Shown one piece after another: positions 10,370 to 24,299 of a stretch of DNA of 64,000 nt (positions are counted from its first letter, which is position 1; each line of letters begins with the position of its first letter). The position numbers were made by a program, and so were the translations under genes. Source of the DNA: Megalonaias nervosa (Eukaryota > Mollusca > Bivalvia > Unionida > Unionidae); NCBI GenBank assembly GCA_016617855.1, contig JAECUM010001904.1, positions 1 to 64,000 of the forward strand, read 5' to 3'. The notes under the pieces are model-generated. The model was not told the origin of the DNA. It saw only the letters and a list, made by a program, of their open reading frames with translations, and did not search any database.

Positions 10370-11835
10370 CTAGAAATGTATCTTTAGTGACATGTTGCAA
10401 CTTAGGCTTTTGTATGCCTTGAGGAGGTTTTCCACCAACTTCCTGTAGTTGTCTGCCTTGTTGTTTCCGAAAACATTTGTTGCCACTAAATGGAAGGCTT
10501 TACATGCCGTCTTTTCCTTGCCACGCAGTGCACGGTCAAATGCATCATCTCGAAGAATTTCACAAATCTGAGGACCAACAAAGACACCTTCCTTTGTCTT
10601 AGCTTCACGTAACCTTGACAATTTTCCCCGGAAGTACTTCACAGCTGTTTGTTTTTTGTCCATGACCTTGACAAAGTTCTTCATCAGACCCAGCTTTTTG
10701 TGCAAGGTTGGTAACAAAATCTTATTTGGTTCAACAAGTCGTGGATGATGAATATTTTCCTCCCAGGCTCCAATGACTGTCGGAGTGGCCAATCTTTCTT
10801 GATGTAATTTGACTGTTTTACGACTGTCATATTCGCAGCGAAAACAACAGTACTTTGTGTATGCAGTCTGCAGACCAAGCAAGAGAGCAAGAATATTCAA
10901 ATAGCCACAGAGCTGAGACTGACGTGGGTCATGGTTTATGCACCTCAAAATTTATTTTATGTATTCAAATGTTTCCTTCATATGGACTGCATGACCAGCT
11001 GAAATTGATGGCAAAACATTATCATTATGCAGCAAAATGGATTTAAGACGCATCTTCGATGAATCATTGAACAGTACCCATGTATCTGGATCATGAACGA
11101 TGTTTGAAGACTGTCATCATACCATAGATGGTGTTGCAGGCTACAAGATTACCTTCCATGACGAAGAATGGAACAAGAGCCTTTTGACGGTCACGGAACA
11201 TGGAAACCCTAATATCACCTGCCAGGAGATTCGACTGCTATAGTCTGGAGCCCAACAGCTCTGCCTTACTCTTGGATAGTTCCAAATCTCTGACAAGGTC
11301 ATTCAGTTCACCTTGTGCATTAAACTGTGGTTTAGAGGAGGAGGATGAGACAAAATATGTCATATGACATTGATGGTTCAGGACTAGATACTTCATCATC
11401 ATGTTCCTCCTCGTCTGACTCAAGTGAGAATGAATCCGGTGCATCAGTAACCGGCAGTTCTTCTCTTTAGGGTACTGGGCGTATAGCTGATGGAATGTTT
11501 GGATAAAACACAGTCCATTTGCTCTTCTTTGACACGCCTTTCCCAGCTGGAGGCACCATGCAGAAGTAATAATTGCTGATATGATATGTTGTCTCTCTCC
11601 AAATCATTGGCACTGCCAAAGCCTTGGATTTCCTTTTCCTGTTCAACCACTGGCGATGGTTTGTTGCACAAGTGTTGCAGTATATATGTGGGGCCGACCT
11701 TTTGTCCTGGTATCCAGTTTTGCAGCCAAAAAAAGGTGAAGGACTTTCTTAACCATCGTGGTTATACTGAGCTTTTGTGATGCAAAGGTCATTTCACCAC
11801 AAACATAGTAGAAGGTATCTGCATTGTTCACACAA
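10370..11835 (-). pseudogene. Decayed gene of a transposon-associated family of unknown function
   Basis: The best frame (10370-10948) holds LLLGLQTAYTKYCCFRCEYD, a central KKLGLMKNFVKVMDKK, EGVFVGPQICEILRDDAFD and CKAFHLVATNVFGNNKADNY, and ends CNMSLKIHF. Upstream on the same strand, in other frames, are FRDRQKALVPFFVMEGNLVA (about 11150-11210), ELSKSKAELLGSRL (about 11240-11285) and an amino-terminal cysteine module (NADTFYYVCGEMTF near 11790-11830). I recognise this order from many uncharacterised invertebrate proteins that occur in multiple copies and look mobile; their function is not known to me. CxxC pairs suggest zinc binding. At least six frame breaks show it is a fossil, inserted near the claudin-like gene in the same orientation. 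Confidence 0.7.
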
Positions 11836-13277
11836 GTACGAGGAATCTCTGCTCACTTTGGCTAAACAAAATTGTGTCCCTTGCAAAATCAAACACTAAC
11901 AAACAAGAGAGTACGATACTGTATGATTTCTAGAGCTTAATATGTAGGGCACTTTGTTCAGCAGAGTGATGTAAACCTAGTCATGATTGCATTCTCTATG
12001 CCTTTTAGGAATAATATGATGCAATTCACATCATGTATGATGCAATACCAGCTTCAGATTGCATCATTCATTGTTTTGCCTGAAAAACATGTACTGTTCA
12101 AACTTAGTCCTAGATTTATTCATAGATTCAGTCAAAGATGTATTTTAGTCATGTCCGGTTTAAATTGAGATCCATTCCCTTTATAACTCACTTATCCTCA
12201 GCCATTTCCAATTCAAGGGTCGTATATACTGACCCAGTATCACATCTTTAAAACTAGAGCCAATCAACAATTTTAAGCATCTCAGTGACCAGAATTAGTA
12301 AAGTTCGACTACATTTATTTCGGAAGAATTTTGGCTTCAGACCAGTGTAACGTTTTTTTTTTCTTAAATTATACAATGCCAGAATGTAGCATTAAGATCA
12401 TTTTAATGACACATATTTCTCTATAATAGTGTATCGATCTTTCTTTACATGTCAGCAAAATACCAGGAATAATCATTTAATAATTTAAAAGAACTATACT
12501 TGGGTAAAGTTTTTATTTGAAAACGAAACTGTACTAAACGTAAATCACCGCTGCGTTGGACTTGCAATACCAAATGACGATGCCACGCACCCTCATCATG
12601 CAATGACATATATTAGTACTTATACCGCGTGTAGTCAGCAATGATTGTATTTGATACAAAACATAATGATCTTCAAATACTGAGTGACAATATAGATGTT
12701 TATTTTCAATATAATGCAAAGTCCAAAACCAAATATTAAATAAAGACTAATGTCATATATATAGGAAAATAACAGCCGATACGATGGCTATATCTGAATG
12801 CAGTTGGGCATGAATATGCTGAACACTTGTAATTAGAAAACATGAGTTTAATGTATATTCAATTCAGATGACAGTTTAGGTGAGTGGAATAGTTTGTCAT
12901 AAATTGGCGTACATTTGTGGAAGCTAATTAAAACTTCTAAACCAGCACATAAATTCAAAGAAAAAAAATAACAAACGTCTAATGCTTTCACCTTAATGGC
13001 TTCAGGTTTCCAGATAGAATGTGATTTAAATATACATACCTTTTTAGGTATCCATCAACAACGTAAGTTTCAATTTTGAGTGCAATAATGTGTGTCAGAA
13101 AGAACGATTGGCATTCAAATTGAGACAAGTACGTATGCAAATAAACATATATTATTATGATAGAGGTAGATAGATAGGACCTGCACCTATACAAATATAC
13201 AAATCATACTAGGATACAGAGAGTAAATTAATAATGAATCCATAAATATGATAAATATTAAAATATTTAACCATTAC
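11836..13277. other. No gene recognised; probable intron or flank
   Basis: AT-rich sequence with only short frames. If the claudin-like gene continues downstream on the minus strand, this is intron. I did not find an exon for its fourth transmembrane helix here. Confidence 0.5.
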
Positions 13278-13430
13278 CGGCTAGAATAGATAGTCCTCCT
13301 GCAAGTCGATGGACTGTTTCATTCTCCTTCATGGTCGACAACTTGAGAGCTCCTAGTACTGCGGCACCCAAAACAAATAGGAGCCCAACTACCTCTAAAA
13401 TTCTGCCATGTGCGACTACTGCCCAATATA
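13278..13430 (-). CDS. Claudin/PMP22-like gene, exon with TM2 and start of TM3
   Basis: This 153-bp exon encodes [18 protein letters not shown], then [14 protein letters not shown] and [19 protein letters not shown]. This is the end of the first extracellular loop with the conserved Arg, a hydrophobic second helix, a short charged loop and the start of the third helix. It is bounded by an acceptor (TTCCAG, AG at 13431-13432) and a donor (GTAATG from 13277). It starts with two bases of a split codon, which fits the phase-1 donor of the exon at 18622-18821, and itself ends in phase 1. The family forms four-helix membrane proteins of cell junctions or myelin-like membranes. A following exon should lie below 13278 or outside the window. 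A 111-bp (AT)n begins only 12 bases from the acceptor. Confidence 0.72.
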
Positions 13431-13439
13431 CTGGAACTA

Positions 13440-14210
<771 letters not shown>

Positions 14211-14251
<41 letters not shown>

Positions 14252-14283
14252 ATTCTACTACTACTACTAATACATGAACATTC

Positions 14284-14331
<48 letters not shown>

Positions 14332-14408
14332 AATGAAGAAGAAGAAGATGATGATGATGAGGAGGAGGAGGAGGAGGATACAGAACGTAAAGGGAGAGAG
14401 TAAAATAT

Positions 14409-14463
<55 letters not shown>
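14211..14463. repeat. Cluster of four microsatellites
   Basis: In order: (ACT)n at about 14211-14270, (AAT)n at 14284-14331, a purine run of GAA/GAT/GAG triplets at 14335-14380, and (GA)n at 14411-14463. All lie in the presumed intron of the claudin-like gene. Confidence 0.95.
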
Positions 14464-14470
<7 letters not shown>

Positions 14471-17400
14471 CGAGGATGGCTTCTTTCTAACTATGTATCA
14501 AGTTCCAGCAGTTAACTTCACTTGCATACCCGACACGTGTGTGTTGACGTCATTTAGCTCAAATCAAATGCAAACAAGCACTGATAAAGACAACTGCATC
14601 TTGTGTGTTTGCTCTATATCGTGCGTTTTTGAAAAACAAAGCAATCGTCAGTTGTCGCTCTTGAGATTTTGTTACTATGGTAATATTATCGGCGAGTTCT
14701 TATGGATATTTGTTCCTATCCACTGCACATTTTGAAAATGAGGCTCTTTAGCATAAACCAATCTAACTCATGAACGTTTGATACCTTCGGACGATACATT
14801 TTACGGACAACACACTCTAGTACAGAATGCCATGAATAGATGTGTATTAATAGTTCTGCAAAACTGTTTTCATCCTACTCGCTGAACACAACTGATATGA
14901 TATATACTGTTTTATTGCCTTTGTGTACAATAATGGCAGACATTTTGGTCAAACTGTAATTTGTGTATTTTTGCATATGGTTTGTTGTTGTAAATATCCT
15001 AGCTTTAGTGCTCAGGTCCACGCATAACTGACTCCATTGCCTGAGAACAAGTTTCTGTTTTACCGCTACAGATATTCTGTTCTAATTAGTCAGTATTTAT
15101 TAATTCTTGTTGTAACATGTGAACATTCTGCGCTTTGTAAAGACATACATCAGAAAATATGAACGCTTGAAATGTAGTTAAATTATGACTTGTATAAGCA
15201 ATGCTATGGTTTGGTATTTTGCCTGCGGTTTTAATATTGGTTCCATTATCATTATTAATACAAAGATTAGTGCTACAACTCTTAATCATTATCATCAGCA
15301 GCAGCATTATTCTTATCCCCACCACAATTACCAACACTGCCATGACAATGATTATCATCCAAGTTGAAATGAAGCATAACTATTCATTTTCCACAGATTA
15401 ATCGATAAGTAGTGATAACTTTTCATTTCTGTCACTTTAGAACGTTAGAGTCAAATCGTACAGGTCGATCTTAAACTAATTGGAAAAATATAATGTTGCA
15501 AAATACTTGTACAATGTTACCAGACACAACATACTAGTTTTAATAATTATATGTAACATTTATTGATATATCTGTAATGAAGAAGAATGCAGGCAATACA
15601 CTTAAAGGAAAGCAAAATATTTATAACTCTTGCTGACTCTAAGTTAAATAATCGGATATTAGTTTTCTTTTCTCCTTCTTTCTATGTTTCTTTCACTTCT
15701 CTCTTAACCTGATATTTTGTAATCACATATCACTGAATATAGCCAAAATGCATATCAACACATTGGTCGGCAATGGTAGCTAATCCTAACAGGCCATTTT
15801 TAAAATTTGGTTTAATTGCTAAACGAGACAAGCAGACAGACATACAGACAGAGACAGATAGATAATCTTTATATTTAAATGACTATACACGGAATGATAC
15901 AGATAAAATGCGCAAATAAATGATTAAGCACATATGAAGAGACGCAATACAAAAATGCCTCTCCCAAAAAGCATTAAAATACGTATTTCCAGTTAAAATA
16001 AAATTAAAAAGCTGATAATCGAACTAACTGCGTCGAATCTAATATTTGCAGAGTTTATTTCATCCGCAATAACTTTCAACATCTTTATTTAATTTTGATC
16101 AATAACGAAACCAATTTTAAGAAACCTACAAAACGTTTTAATGAGCACAATCAAGCAAAATGCAGACGGAACTTGCCGTGTTTTTATATATGCAAGGCAT
16201 GCATTGTAGTGCCGGATTGCATGTGTAAAAATAGATTAATATCTTACATTTTGCGCATATATCGTGAACATTATGCTACCATATATGATATCTATTTATT
16301 TATTTTCCTAATGTCTATTCACGTTTTCTTGTCAATGACACTGTTTTTGAAAACGAATATCTGTCTACTCATTTCATTTCTAAATCGTAACTTATTTGTT
16401 TCCTATATTTAAGTCCTAGTATTGAAAATCGTTACAAAATATATTCCTAATGGTTAATTGCAATTGATGTGACTGGCTAAATATTGGGTCCTGGGAGAAT
16501 TTCGAATGTTACTAAATAATTATTATTCATCAATGTTTTATGAAAATATATGATAGTATAACTTTGATATTTGGAAAGAAGATCTTCTAGTTTTATTCCA
16601 GAGACAACTCAGAGATGCTTAAAATACAAAGTCCACAACGTTCAAAAAACTTCTAAAACTTTACATCATACAATAGCCAAATTGATTTCGAAACCTAACC
16701 TTTCATCCTATCTGCTTCTTATCCTTAGAGCTGACAAGTATTGATATGGAAGTTATTGATTGATCTGTATACTCTAAACATTGCATTTTTCCACGTTCAT
16801 AATAAGCTCGGAATAAAGTAAGAAACGAAGATAATTTTTACTTTATTTATATAGTAATTTGTCTGGCATAAATGACTGTGGAAATTCCGCCCAGATGTCA
16901 AATGCATAAATATTGTTAGCTAGTTGAAGAATTGACAAACAAGTGAAAACAGGTCAATTCCTCTTTTTAAGCTTCCAAAGGTTTGATATAAATTGAATAT
17001 TTGTCTTAAATGAGACAAGGTCATGCCCTTTCGTATTTCAATTATAAAATATTGACAATAGGTAGAGTTAATTCACGCATAATAATGGATCCTTCATTCT
17101 ACCGACACGGTCACCAGGCTACACTTAGAAATGTATTTGCTTGTACATTGCTTGACATTCAAACTGAATTAGATAACTCACCGAATAGGACTAACTACCA
17201 TATACTTACAATTATCCTGTCAAAAAGTAAACGTTATCTATCAGTTTATTTGAACAAGGGAACAGTTAGGTTACATTCCTAATCCTTTCCTGTACTATGG
17301 ACTGCAACCCAAACACTACATGTGATATTTATTTCAAATGTTTGATGTATTATTTATACTTTAGTATGTTTAACTTAAACTGCCATCAAATCCTATGCTT

Positions 17401-17880
17401 ATCAAAAATATTTACAATAAGTATGTGCTGCTGAAAATAAATTGATGCTATGGAATTAACGTTATATAATTAAACGTAACACATCTACTTTGTGGTGAGT
17501 TTGTGAATAATGTACTGAACTTATGATAAGGTAGAGCGGCTGATTTAGATTCAAACAAATATTCTTGTCTAGCAAATATATTGCAATGTTCAGTTTAAAA
17601 AAGGCGATATGTCACAATCAAACGCAAAACTATCGAACCCAATTTTAAACTTGAATCACATTAGAAGGTCGGAAAATTCAAACACTCCCATTCATATTTC
17701 CATTCTCTCTATTTTATCCCGAAATTTTGGGCTAAAAAAGTAAACACTAAGTTAATTCCGGCAGAGGCATCAGAAAATAATATAACCATTACCAATAATA
17801 ATCCTAAAATACTTTGTAATTGTAAACTATAACACTTCTATTTCATCTTGTGTTAAACAGATTACATAGATAATATTTGT
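14464..17880. other. Long intron-like stretch, no gene recognised
   Basis: About 3.4 kb with frames of at most 105 codons, none with a recognisable domain. A low-complexity ATT/ATC-rich part lies at 15240-15365. The position between two phase-compatible exons makes intron the best description. Confidence 0.5.
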
Positions 17881-17894
17881 ACTGCCATTGTGGC

Positions 17895-17966
17895 ATCTCT
17901 ATCTCTCTCTGCCTCTGTCTCTCTCTGTCTCTCTCTCTCTCTCTCTCAGATGAATAATGTGCTTCG

Positions 17967-18038
<72 letters not shown>
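17895..18038. repeat. (CT)n and (AT)n microsatellites
   Basis: A CT-rich run at about 17895-17948 and an AT run at about 17971-18038, both in the presumed intron. Confidence 0.95.
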
Positions 18039-18040
<2 letters not shown>

Positions 18041-18621
18041 ACTTTAATACACTAAATTAAAATGTACGTTGATTTTTTTTGGTATTACGTTTAATTAACG
18101 GATATGAAAAATTGTAAGTACACAAATTTGAGAGAGACCTGGTTGTCTGAATTGTGTGAATAACTGACGACACGTTTCCGTGAAAGAAACTAATCAAAGA
18201 TCTGCATGGTAGATGTTCTGTTCATTTTTGTTTACTATAATGTATACATGTTTTAACACAAGCTATCAAAACAATGAGTTGTAAGGTATTTGTGTCTGAA
18301 ATGACCATACATAGATTGAATATACTTTGTTTGATATCAGAAATAACATGAAATAACTCCAAGCAGTGATATACCTATTTGAATGGAGAGACTAATGAAA
18401 TCCAACCAAAATATTGGATGTAAAATGGACTATTCTTTCGCATGATCCTTGGTCAATTTTATCCACAAATCAGACGAGTTTTGCAAGCATATGAACCCTA
18501 TTAATAAGTGAAATATTGTTCCAAGCTGTTGCATTAACAAATCATAAAATATAAACCACGTGTACTTCTCCGTTTATCCATTTCAATATTTAATTTACAG
18601 GACTAGAAATGTCATAGGTAC

Positions 18622-18821
18622 CTTCGTCTATGCTGACACATTTTAAATAAATGGCAGATTCCACGCAAAAGGTCCATAGTCCAAAATGGACTCCGCCTGA
18701 TACTTGACCCATGCTTGGCTGATAGTAATACCAGTACGGCAAGGCAACGGATATTATGCTTATTACCAGCGATGTGAATGCACAGCCCACAGCGAAATAG
18801 CCTGGCATTCTGGACTTGTAC
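18622..18821 (-). CDS. Claudin/PMP22-like gene, exon with TM1 and first loop
   Basis: The exon encodes MPGYFAVGCAFTSLVISI and ISVALPYWYYYQPSMG, then GVHFGLWTFCVESAIYLKC. This is a first transmembrane helix followed by the W...GLW...C...C signature of the claudin/PMP22/EMP superfamily first extracellular loop. The Met at 18806-18808 is the likely start, with a possible short 5' UTR, because an acceptor-like TTTACAG sits just upstream (AG at 18822-18823). The exon ends at a donor GAAG|GTACCT in phase 1. Reading on past the donor reaches a stop at 18590, so a single-exon reading would be truncated. The phase fits the exon at 13278-13430, 5.2 kb downstream. Which subfamily it belongs to cannot be told from two exons. 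Confidence 0.75.
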
Positions 18822-18823
18822 CT

Positions 18824-19645
18824 GTAAATTGCGAAACATCATAACTCAATAGTTTCATGCCTATTGCTTCAAATGTCCGTCGGAGTCTTAACTTCAGAGA
18901 AAGCAGATCACAACCACGGTTGAATTAATCAATTTCACATTTCTTTGATTTAAGTGATATATGTCATCGTTTTGGGCCCATCTAGTACTGATCTAGTACT
19001 GACCTGTAAAGTTGTCTATCATAATTTTCGATATGTACGCACCAAGTTATTCATGGTCGTACCTTCAGGTTGCTTTACAATTCTTAAATACCTTATCAAA
19101 GAATTTCTCAAAACAAATGTTAATCTATAGAAATCTTGTACATTAAATTCATATTTGGAAATATCATGTAATTATAAACTAAACATTGCAAACGGAAACA
19201 CTTTTGTCAAGGAACAGTTTCGGACTAGTTAAATACCTGAGATAACGCTATTATAAAACTATAGGCTCTCTGAGGGGATTAGAAAAACTAGAGAAATGAG
19301 AGTTCTTAAAATGGAGGGTGTATTGTAAGGGTTTGGATGGTCAATAAAAAAGTTAAACTTTAGAAACAATACATCTTCTGAGCATGTATGCTATCTTTCC
19401 CAGAGCAGTCTGTGCCATTATGCAAGATTTTGACTCCCCCTTTTTGGACCCTGACCAGTCACTTCAGCCACTATACATTCCCCAAGATTTAGCAAGCACA
19501 CGAAATGCAACCTGTGGGTGATTAATAAATGGATGTAGTCAGAGCGGAGGCACGTTCAAAGGGGTGTGTACGGTAGGCAACTGCTGCTGGATCGATTAAT
19601 ACTTCCCAGGCTATATAAGATCCCTCCCTACATCATTCAGTTTCA
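18824..19645. other. No gene recognised
   Basis: Presumed upstream intron or 5' flank of the claudin-like gene. Nothing coding or repetitive stands out. Confidence 0.4.
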
Positions 19646-19654
19646 ACAATCTAT

Positions 19655-19666
19655 CTATTTATATAT

Positions 19667-19713
<47 letters not shown>

Positions 19714-19915
19714 TGATGTGCAAAGCGTACTGACCCATTAAACAGCGTCATCATCAGCAAGGTGCAGAAGCGGCAGCCTGCAGGGGAACTTTGTCAGTGG
19801 ACAGTCGTTGACAATGTGTGACATGGTCTTTAGAGCTCCACAGCATAAAAAAGAGTCAGTCCTGTCGTAAAGCGGTTCAGCGTGGTCAACAGATGACCTG
19901 GAAGTTTGAAGTCAG
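19655..19915 (-). mobile_element. LINE 3' end fragment with (AAAT)n tail
   Basis: On the minus strand, 19740-19860 reads FYAVELKT-like text then TMSHIVNDCPLTKFPCRLPL and LLHLADDDAV, which is the cysteine-containing carboxy end common to Jockey/RTE-like LINE polymerases (CG..xTMxHIV..CP). A TAAA/ATTT repeat at about 19661-19714 follows the stop and fits a LINE tail. The copy is truncated to about 260 bp and contains a stop and a frame break. Confidence 0.65.
19661..19714. repeat. (ATTT)n microsatellite
   Basis: About thirteen units, directly at the 3' end of the LINE fragment. Confidence 0.95.
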
Positions 19916-21870
19916 GAAGGCAGACAGTTGGTTTGGCTCAGTTACAACTGATGCAGATTAAATCCAAAGAGCTGATTGAACATGCCAGTACAATTCAAAA
20001 AGATAAACTGTTTTCGATTTCATGTGCATCGGGTTTTAGCAGTTATGTTAATAACGAATTACAAATTTATTGTGAACCAGCTGGGAATATGTGGTTCTAA
20101 AATTACTAGATATGCTTACCATTTCACGAGGCTGTGGATATGCATCAATAGTAATCGCGTATGTTTCGATATTACCTGATTATGAGAAGGTTCCATCGCT
20201 TGTTTTCCAGACAATTTATTAACAACAATTACATGTTTTGATTTACTCTCTCAACACAGACAAATGGCCCTGATAATTAAAGCGTCAAGCTGTCAGACAA
20301 AAGATCGCTTGTTGGAATCAAGATTTCGGAGAACATTTTACTTTATTAACGCCGGAGACAACTGAGTCTAGTTTGTGAATGTGAAAAGCGAAAGTCAAGT
20401 TTGGTACCATAAATTCGATTTTAGTAATGGACACGTGGGATGCATAATATTTGAATCGTATCTGCAACTGGCATTGACTGCACGCTTAGGGTGATCGTAA
20501 AAACACATCACATTACAATCAGTCGCGTGCCAAGCCTTCTAAGAAATAATTCAAAAAGCACAGCTTCCATGGAGAAATCTCATTTTACTTTACATAATTG
20601 CTGTGGCATGTAATGGCAAAAAATCAGAGTGTCTCTAATACTATTTGCAGGAGTTCATAGAGGTCACTAAACTATGGCATTACCAAATGACTGAACCATG
20701 AGTAGCACAGAAACGGAAATCACCTAATCTTTTGATTGCATCATATGGGTTTATCAAAGAGGCTCAGAAATATTATAAGCATTTCAGATACATAACTGAA
20801 GCACAAAGATGAATTGATTAACTATGAAGTGACCTTAGAAATAGAACGGAATAAGCTAGGGCGACATCTGGAACGAACAAGAAGACGAATTTACAAACAT
20901 GGTCTAGCGCCTGCATCTGTAGGTATAGCTAGCAGACGTGTCTTACATTTTTCACAGCGCCATATTCTTCCGCAGTGTTCATAGTTTCCAAGCCATCCAC
21001 TATTACATTTTTGCCTCCCGATGCCACTGAGCATTATATATCGAATTGGAGAAATCGATCATCAGTTACCTACATCTGAAATATTACCATAGTAGTTTTG
21101 TACATACACCGGCACATTATCTGAGCACTCCTTAAGAGACAAATCCATAAACTAATGGGGAATGTGCTTCAAGTTGATCTCAGTCCAAGTAAGCTCAAAT
21201 GATCCATTGATGAGTACGGCACTAACCCGCATGCAACAGTTTGTAACATCAAAGTCTACGATTTTAAGCATGTTGGGGGTTTGTATCTTTCACATATGAT
21301 TTTGACATCTCCGGCCTTGAAAAATGGGTTCGTAAAATACCTGACAATTGGTGTATGGACCCCATTGATTATTACAGTCGCAGGTGTTGTATCTTGTTAT
21401 AATATTGGTATTTTATACATAAACCCATGAAGAGACGAAAGAGTAACATGAAAGTTGAAATCAGCCCTGTTCAAATTAATTGTGCAAGTTTCAGGGTCCT
21501 CAAAGCAAAATTCATTTGCAGTGCAAGGACACATTAAATAATGACAAAGGCTTTTAAGCAATTGCATTATCCCCAAATGCAAGCCATAATGGAATGCACA
21601 TTGATTTTGTTGTTGCTGAGGAAAATAAAAGAATCAGATTCAGTATCGTGCTTCGTAGGGATAAAGAATCTTAATCGGCATAATACGCTATATGCACGTA
21701 TTTCATGTAACCTCTATAATGATAGTATCAATCGGTCAGTGCAAATATCTGAACAAACCCTATCCGGGTCTGTTATGCGATAATTTGATGTAGTGAAAAA
21801 GCAGAATAGCCTGCTATTTATCAATCCCAATATGCTAGAGCTCTAAAGGCAGATCTATCGAGGATACGAT
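19916..21870. other. No gene recognised; possibly worn Polinton flank
   Basis: No protein can be identified. A minus-strand frame near 20860-21260 contains a CxxC-rich stretch (GWLGNYEHCGRIWRCEKCKT) but is full of stops and I cannot assign it. Confidence 0.4.
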
Positions 21871-21874
21871 AGTA

Positions 21875-22560
21875 TTGATTCAACAACAGCTCTATTTACT
21901 AGTAGTCATGATTATGATGGATGATGATAGCATATATGAGTTCCCAGCTGACCCCAAACCAGAACCAGAAGCGTTGTCGGTGCCCAGCATGTGGTTGTCC
22001 ATGTATCAGTGCCCGATTGTTAATGAATCCATCTTGTGCTTGAATTTAGCTAGAAAGGTTGGACGACTCCGTACATTCAAAAGAATATTGACCTACACAA
22101 AGACTACCAATGATTTTGAAAACCCATTTTTCAAGCTCATGAACAATGATCTGTTTGAAAAACCATGGAGAATTTGCGCAATCAAATTCGAGTCGAATTT
22201 GTCGGTGATAATAAGCAAGATAAACGCGCTGCAGAATCGGCCTTTGAAAAATCTTTAGCGGTGGACTTCTTGCCGTTTACAGGTAAAGGACAAAACTAAA
22301 GATGACAAAAACAATTTATGTCTTGGTTCTTCCGTGTTGATTTGTCGAAGTTGCTCAACTACGAATTTTACTCTGACATGATCATAGTTTTGTGTCAGGC
22401 TCCGGTTAAGATGGTATACACAGACACTGACTCATTGCTGATGTATATCACCACCGATGATGTGTACGCGGACATGGCACCACCGCGTCTGGTCAATGAA
22501 TTTGATATGAGGGAGTTTCCGAAAGAACATGATTTGTTTAATAACACCAATTAAAAGTCG
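21875..22560 (+). pseudogene. Polinton-type DNA polymerase B fragment
   Basis: The frame 21875-22258 contains NDFENPFFKLMNND, a worn form of polymerase motif B (KLMNNSVFGKTMEN in the copy at 57 kb). After a stop and a shift, 22318-22554 carries the catalytic motif C as VYTDTDSLLMY, followed by DDVYADM and EFDMREFPKEHDLFN, in the order known from Polinton/Maverick protein-primed polymerases. The conserved Asn-Ser of motif B reads Asn-Asp here. Only the palm/thumb part survives. The enzyme would copy the element's linear DNA from a protein primer. It is clearly more decayed than the polymerase at 56.4-59.2 kb. Confidence 0.78.
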
Positions 22561-24295
22561 TTAGTAACTTCAACGGTGTGTGCTACTGTAAATTAGTAAC
22601 ATTATTAATATAAAGGTAGTTGTCAAAGACTAGTACACTAATAAAAAAAAAATGTGGGTGTGCGATTCTAAAAATAATCGATTGTTGTTGCTGGTGGCTC
22701 CGGTAAATAAAATAGGAAAAGAAAAATAAAACAAGATAAAAAAACCAAATTCCATATGTAATTGTGAAGAAAAATCTCAAACACGAACTCAACCTGGAAT
22801 GTCATCGTGACTGAGATGAATTTACACACACGGCAAATATGATCCGATGAAAGAAACATCTCATGGGTGTTTACTGATACACTAAAATGAATTTGTAAAA
22901 GCTTGATAATAGGCGGCGGATGTTCCCAATGGTATTATCGCTTACCCATTTTGGTCATCGCGCTGTAACAAACCAACTAACAGTTGATACTGGTTAACGC
23001 GTCAAAACAAACCCAGTTGGCAGTTCTGTAACTGTTGGAACGACATGTAATTCATCTTGCACAAATGTTATGCTGGGAGATATCTGTTCCATCAGTCGAT
23101 GATGGCCCTAAGCGATAAAGGGTTGGTTGTTTTAGAGTGTCAATCCGTTCCAAAATTGTAAATACGAAAGCCAATCATATCATACAGGGTCAGTTGCAGG
23201 ATGTTGTTAGCCGCCCCCTAACTAAACATGTGCATACATTTATCGAATCAAACTTGTCTCCGAGTGGCTGCAACGAGGCTGACGGAGAGGTCATTTTTTA
23301 GTAACAGTGACAGTTGTTTTTCCATTTGCGCTGGCTGGTTTTAATAGCGTCGTGTATGTGATTTCTTTGTTCAATGCTAATATGTCTGATGGAAGTCTGG
23401 GCACCCATTCTTGACATAGCTCTAGCCTCATTAATAACTCCTGAGCCTACTGAAGATCGAATAACTGTTCTGCAAGAGTATGATTAAATAGTTACACAAT
23501 AACTTGGTAACGATGTAAATTGCCACGCACGACACGTACCGAACATGGTCTTCAGTCAGCATCAAAGCCACAGATCCGATAATTTTTTTGCCAGAATCCA
23601 CTCGTAAAGATCGTGTACATGTGAATGACCTGCGTAGATATATAAATACTTTTGAGTCCATTTGCGACAATTGCAAAATCTATTGCTGTCAGCGATTCAG
23701 CTTTCTTGGTATCTACTAGCCACATCAACAATGATTAACTCGAACTCGTATACGCACATTTTACCTTATCGATCACGAACACGATTGAGTGAGAGAAACA
23801 ATAAACCAGCTTGATTCACCTCATTAAGTGTTATGGCATAAAACTACCCACGTCTTGGCACTGATAGGTAAATTTTTCAAAGCGATTGCTTAGCCAACCA
23901 TGATCGGGCAATCCCATGGATGGCCATGGCTGAATTGACTAACTGTTCTATTCCTCTCCTCCCCACAAGAAACCTGCTACTAGTCCATTACGTGTCTGAA
24001 CAGAAGTTGGATTTGGGGTACGTGTTCTGCCACAACGTCGCACACAATATGAGGACATGATTGTGTTATACAAACACTGAGCTATTCAGTGGCATCATAA
24101 AGAAAAATAAATTCGCTGATGTTTTTAAAACTTAGATTTTTCCGTCATTTGTTTTATTGATAAGCTACATCCAAACCATCCAAGTATGGTGTTTCCAAGC
24201 TCAGTTCGAGCACATATCATTGGTCGTGCTGTATCTAGAAAGAAACACAACTGTTGCTGAATAAGGTTTTATGATGGTTAACATGGAGATTGATT
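22561..24295. other. No gene recognised, inside the Polinton-like fossil
   Basis: The spacer between polymerase and ATPase remnants is presumably worn element sequence. No frame could be assigned. Confidence 0.4.
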
Positions 24296-24299
24296 GCAC

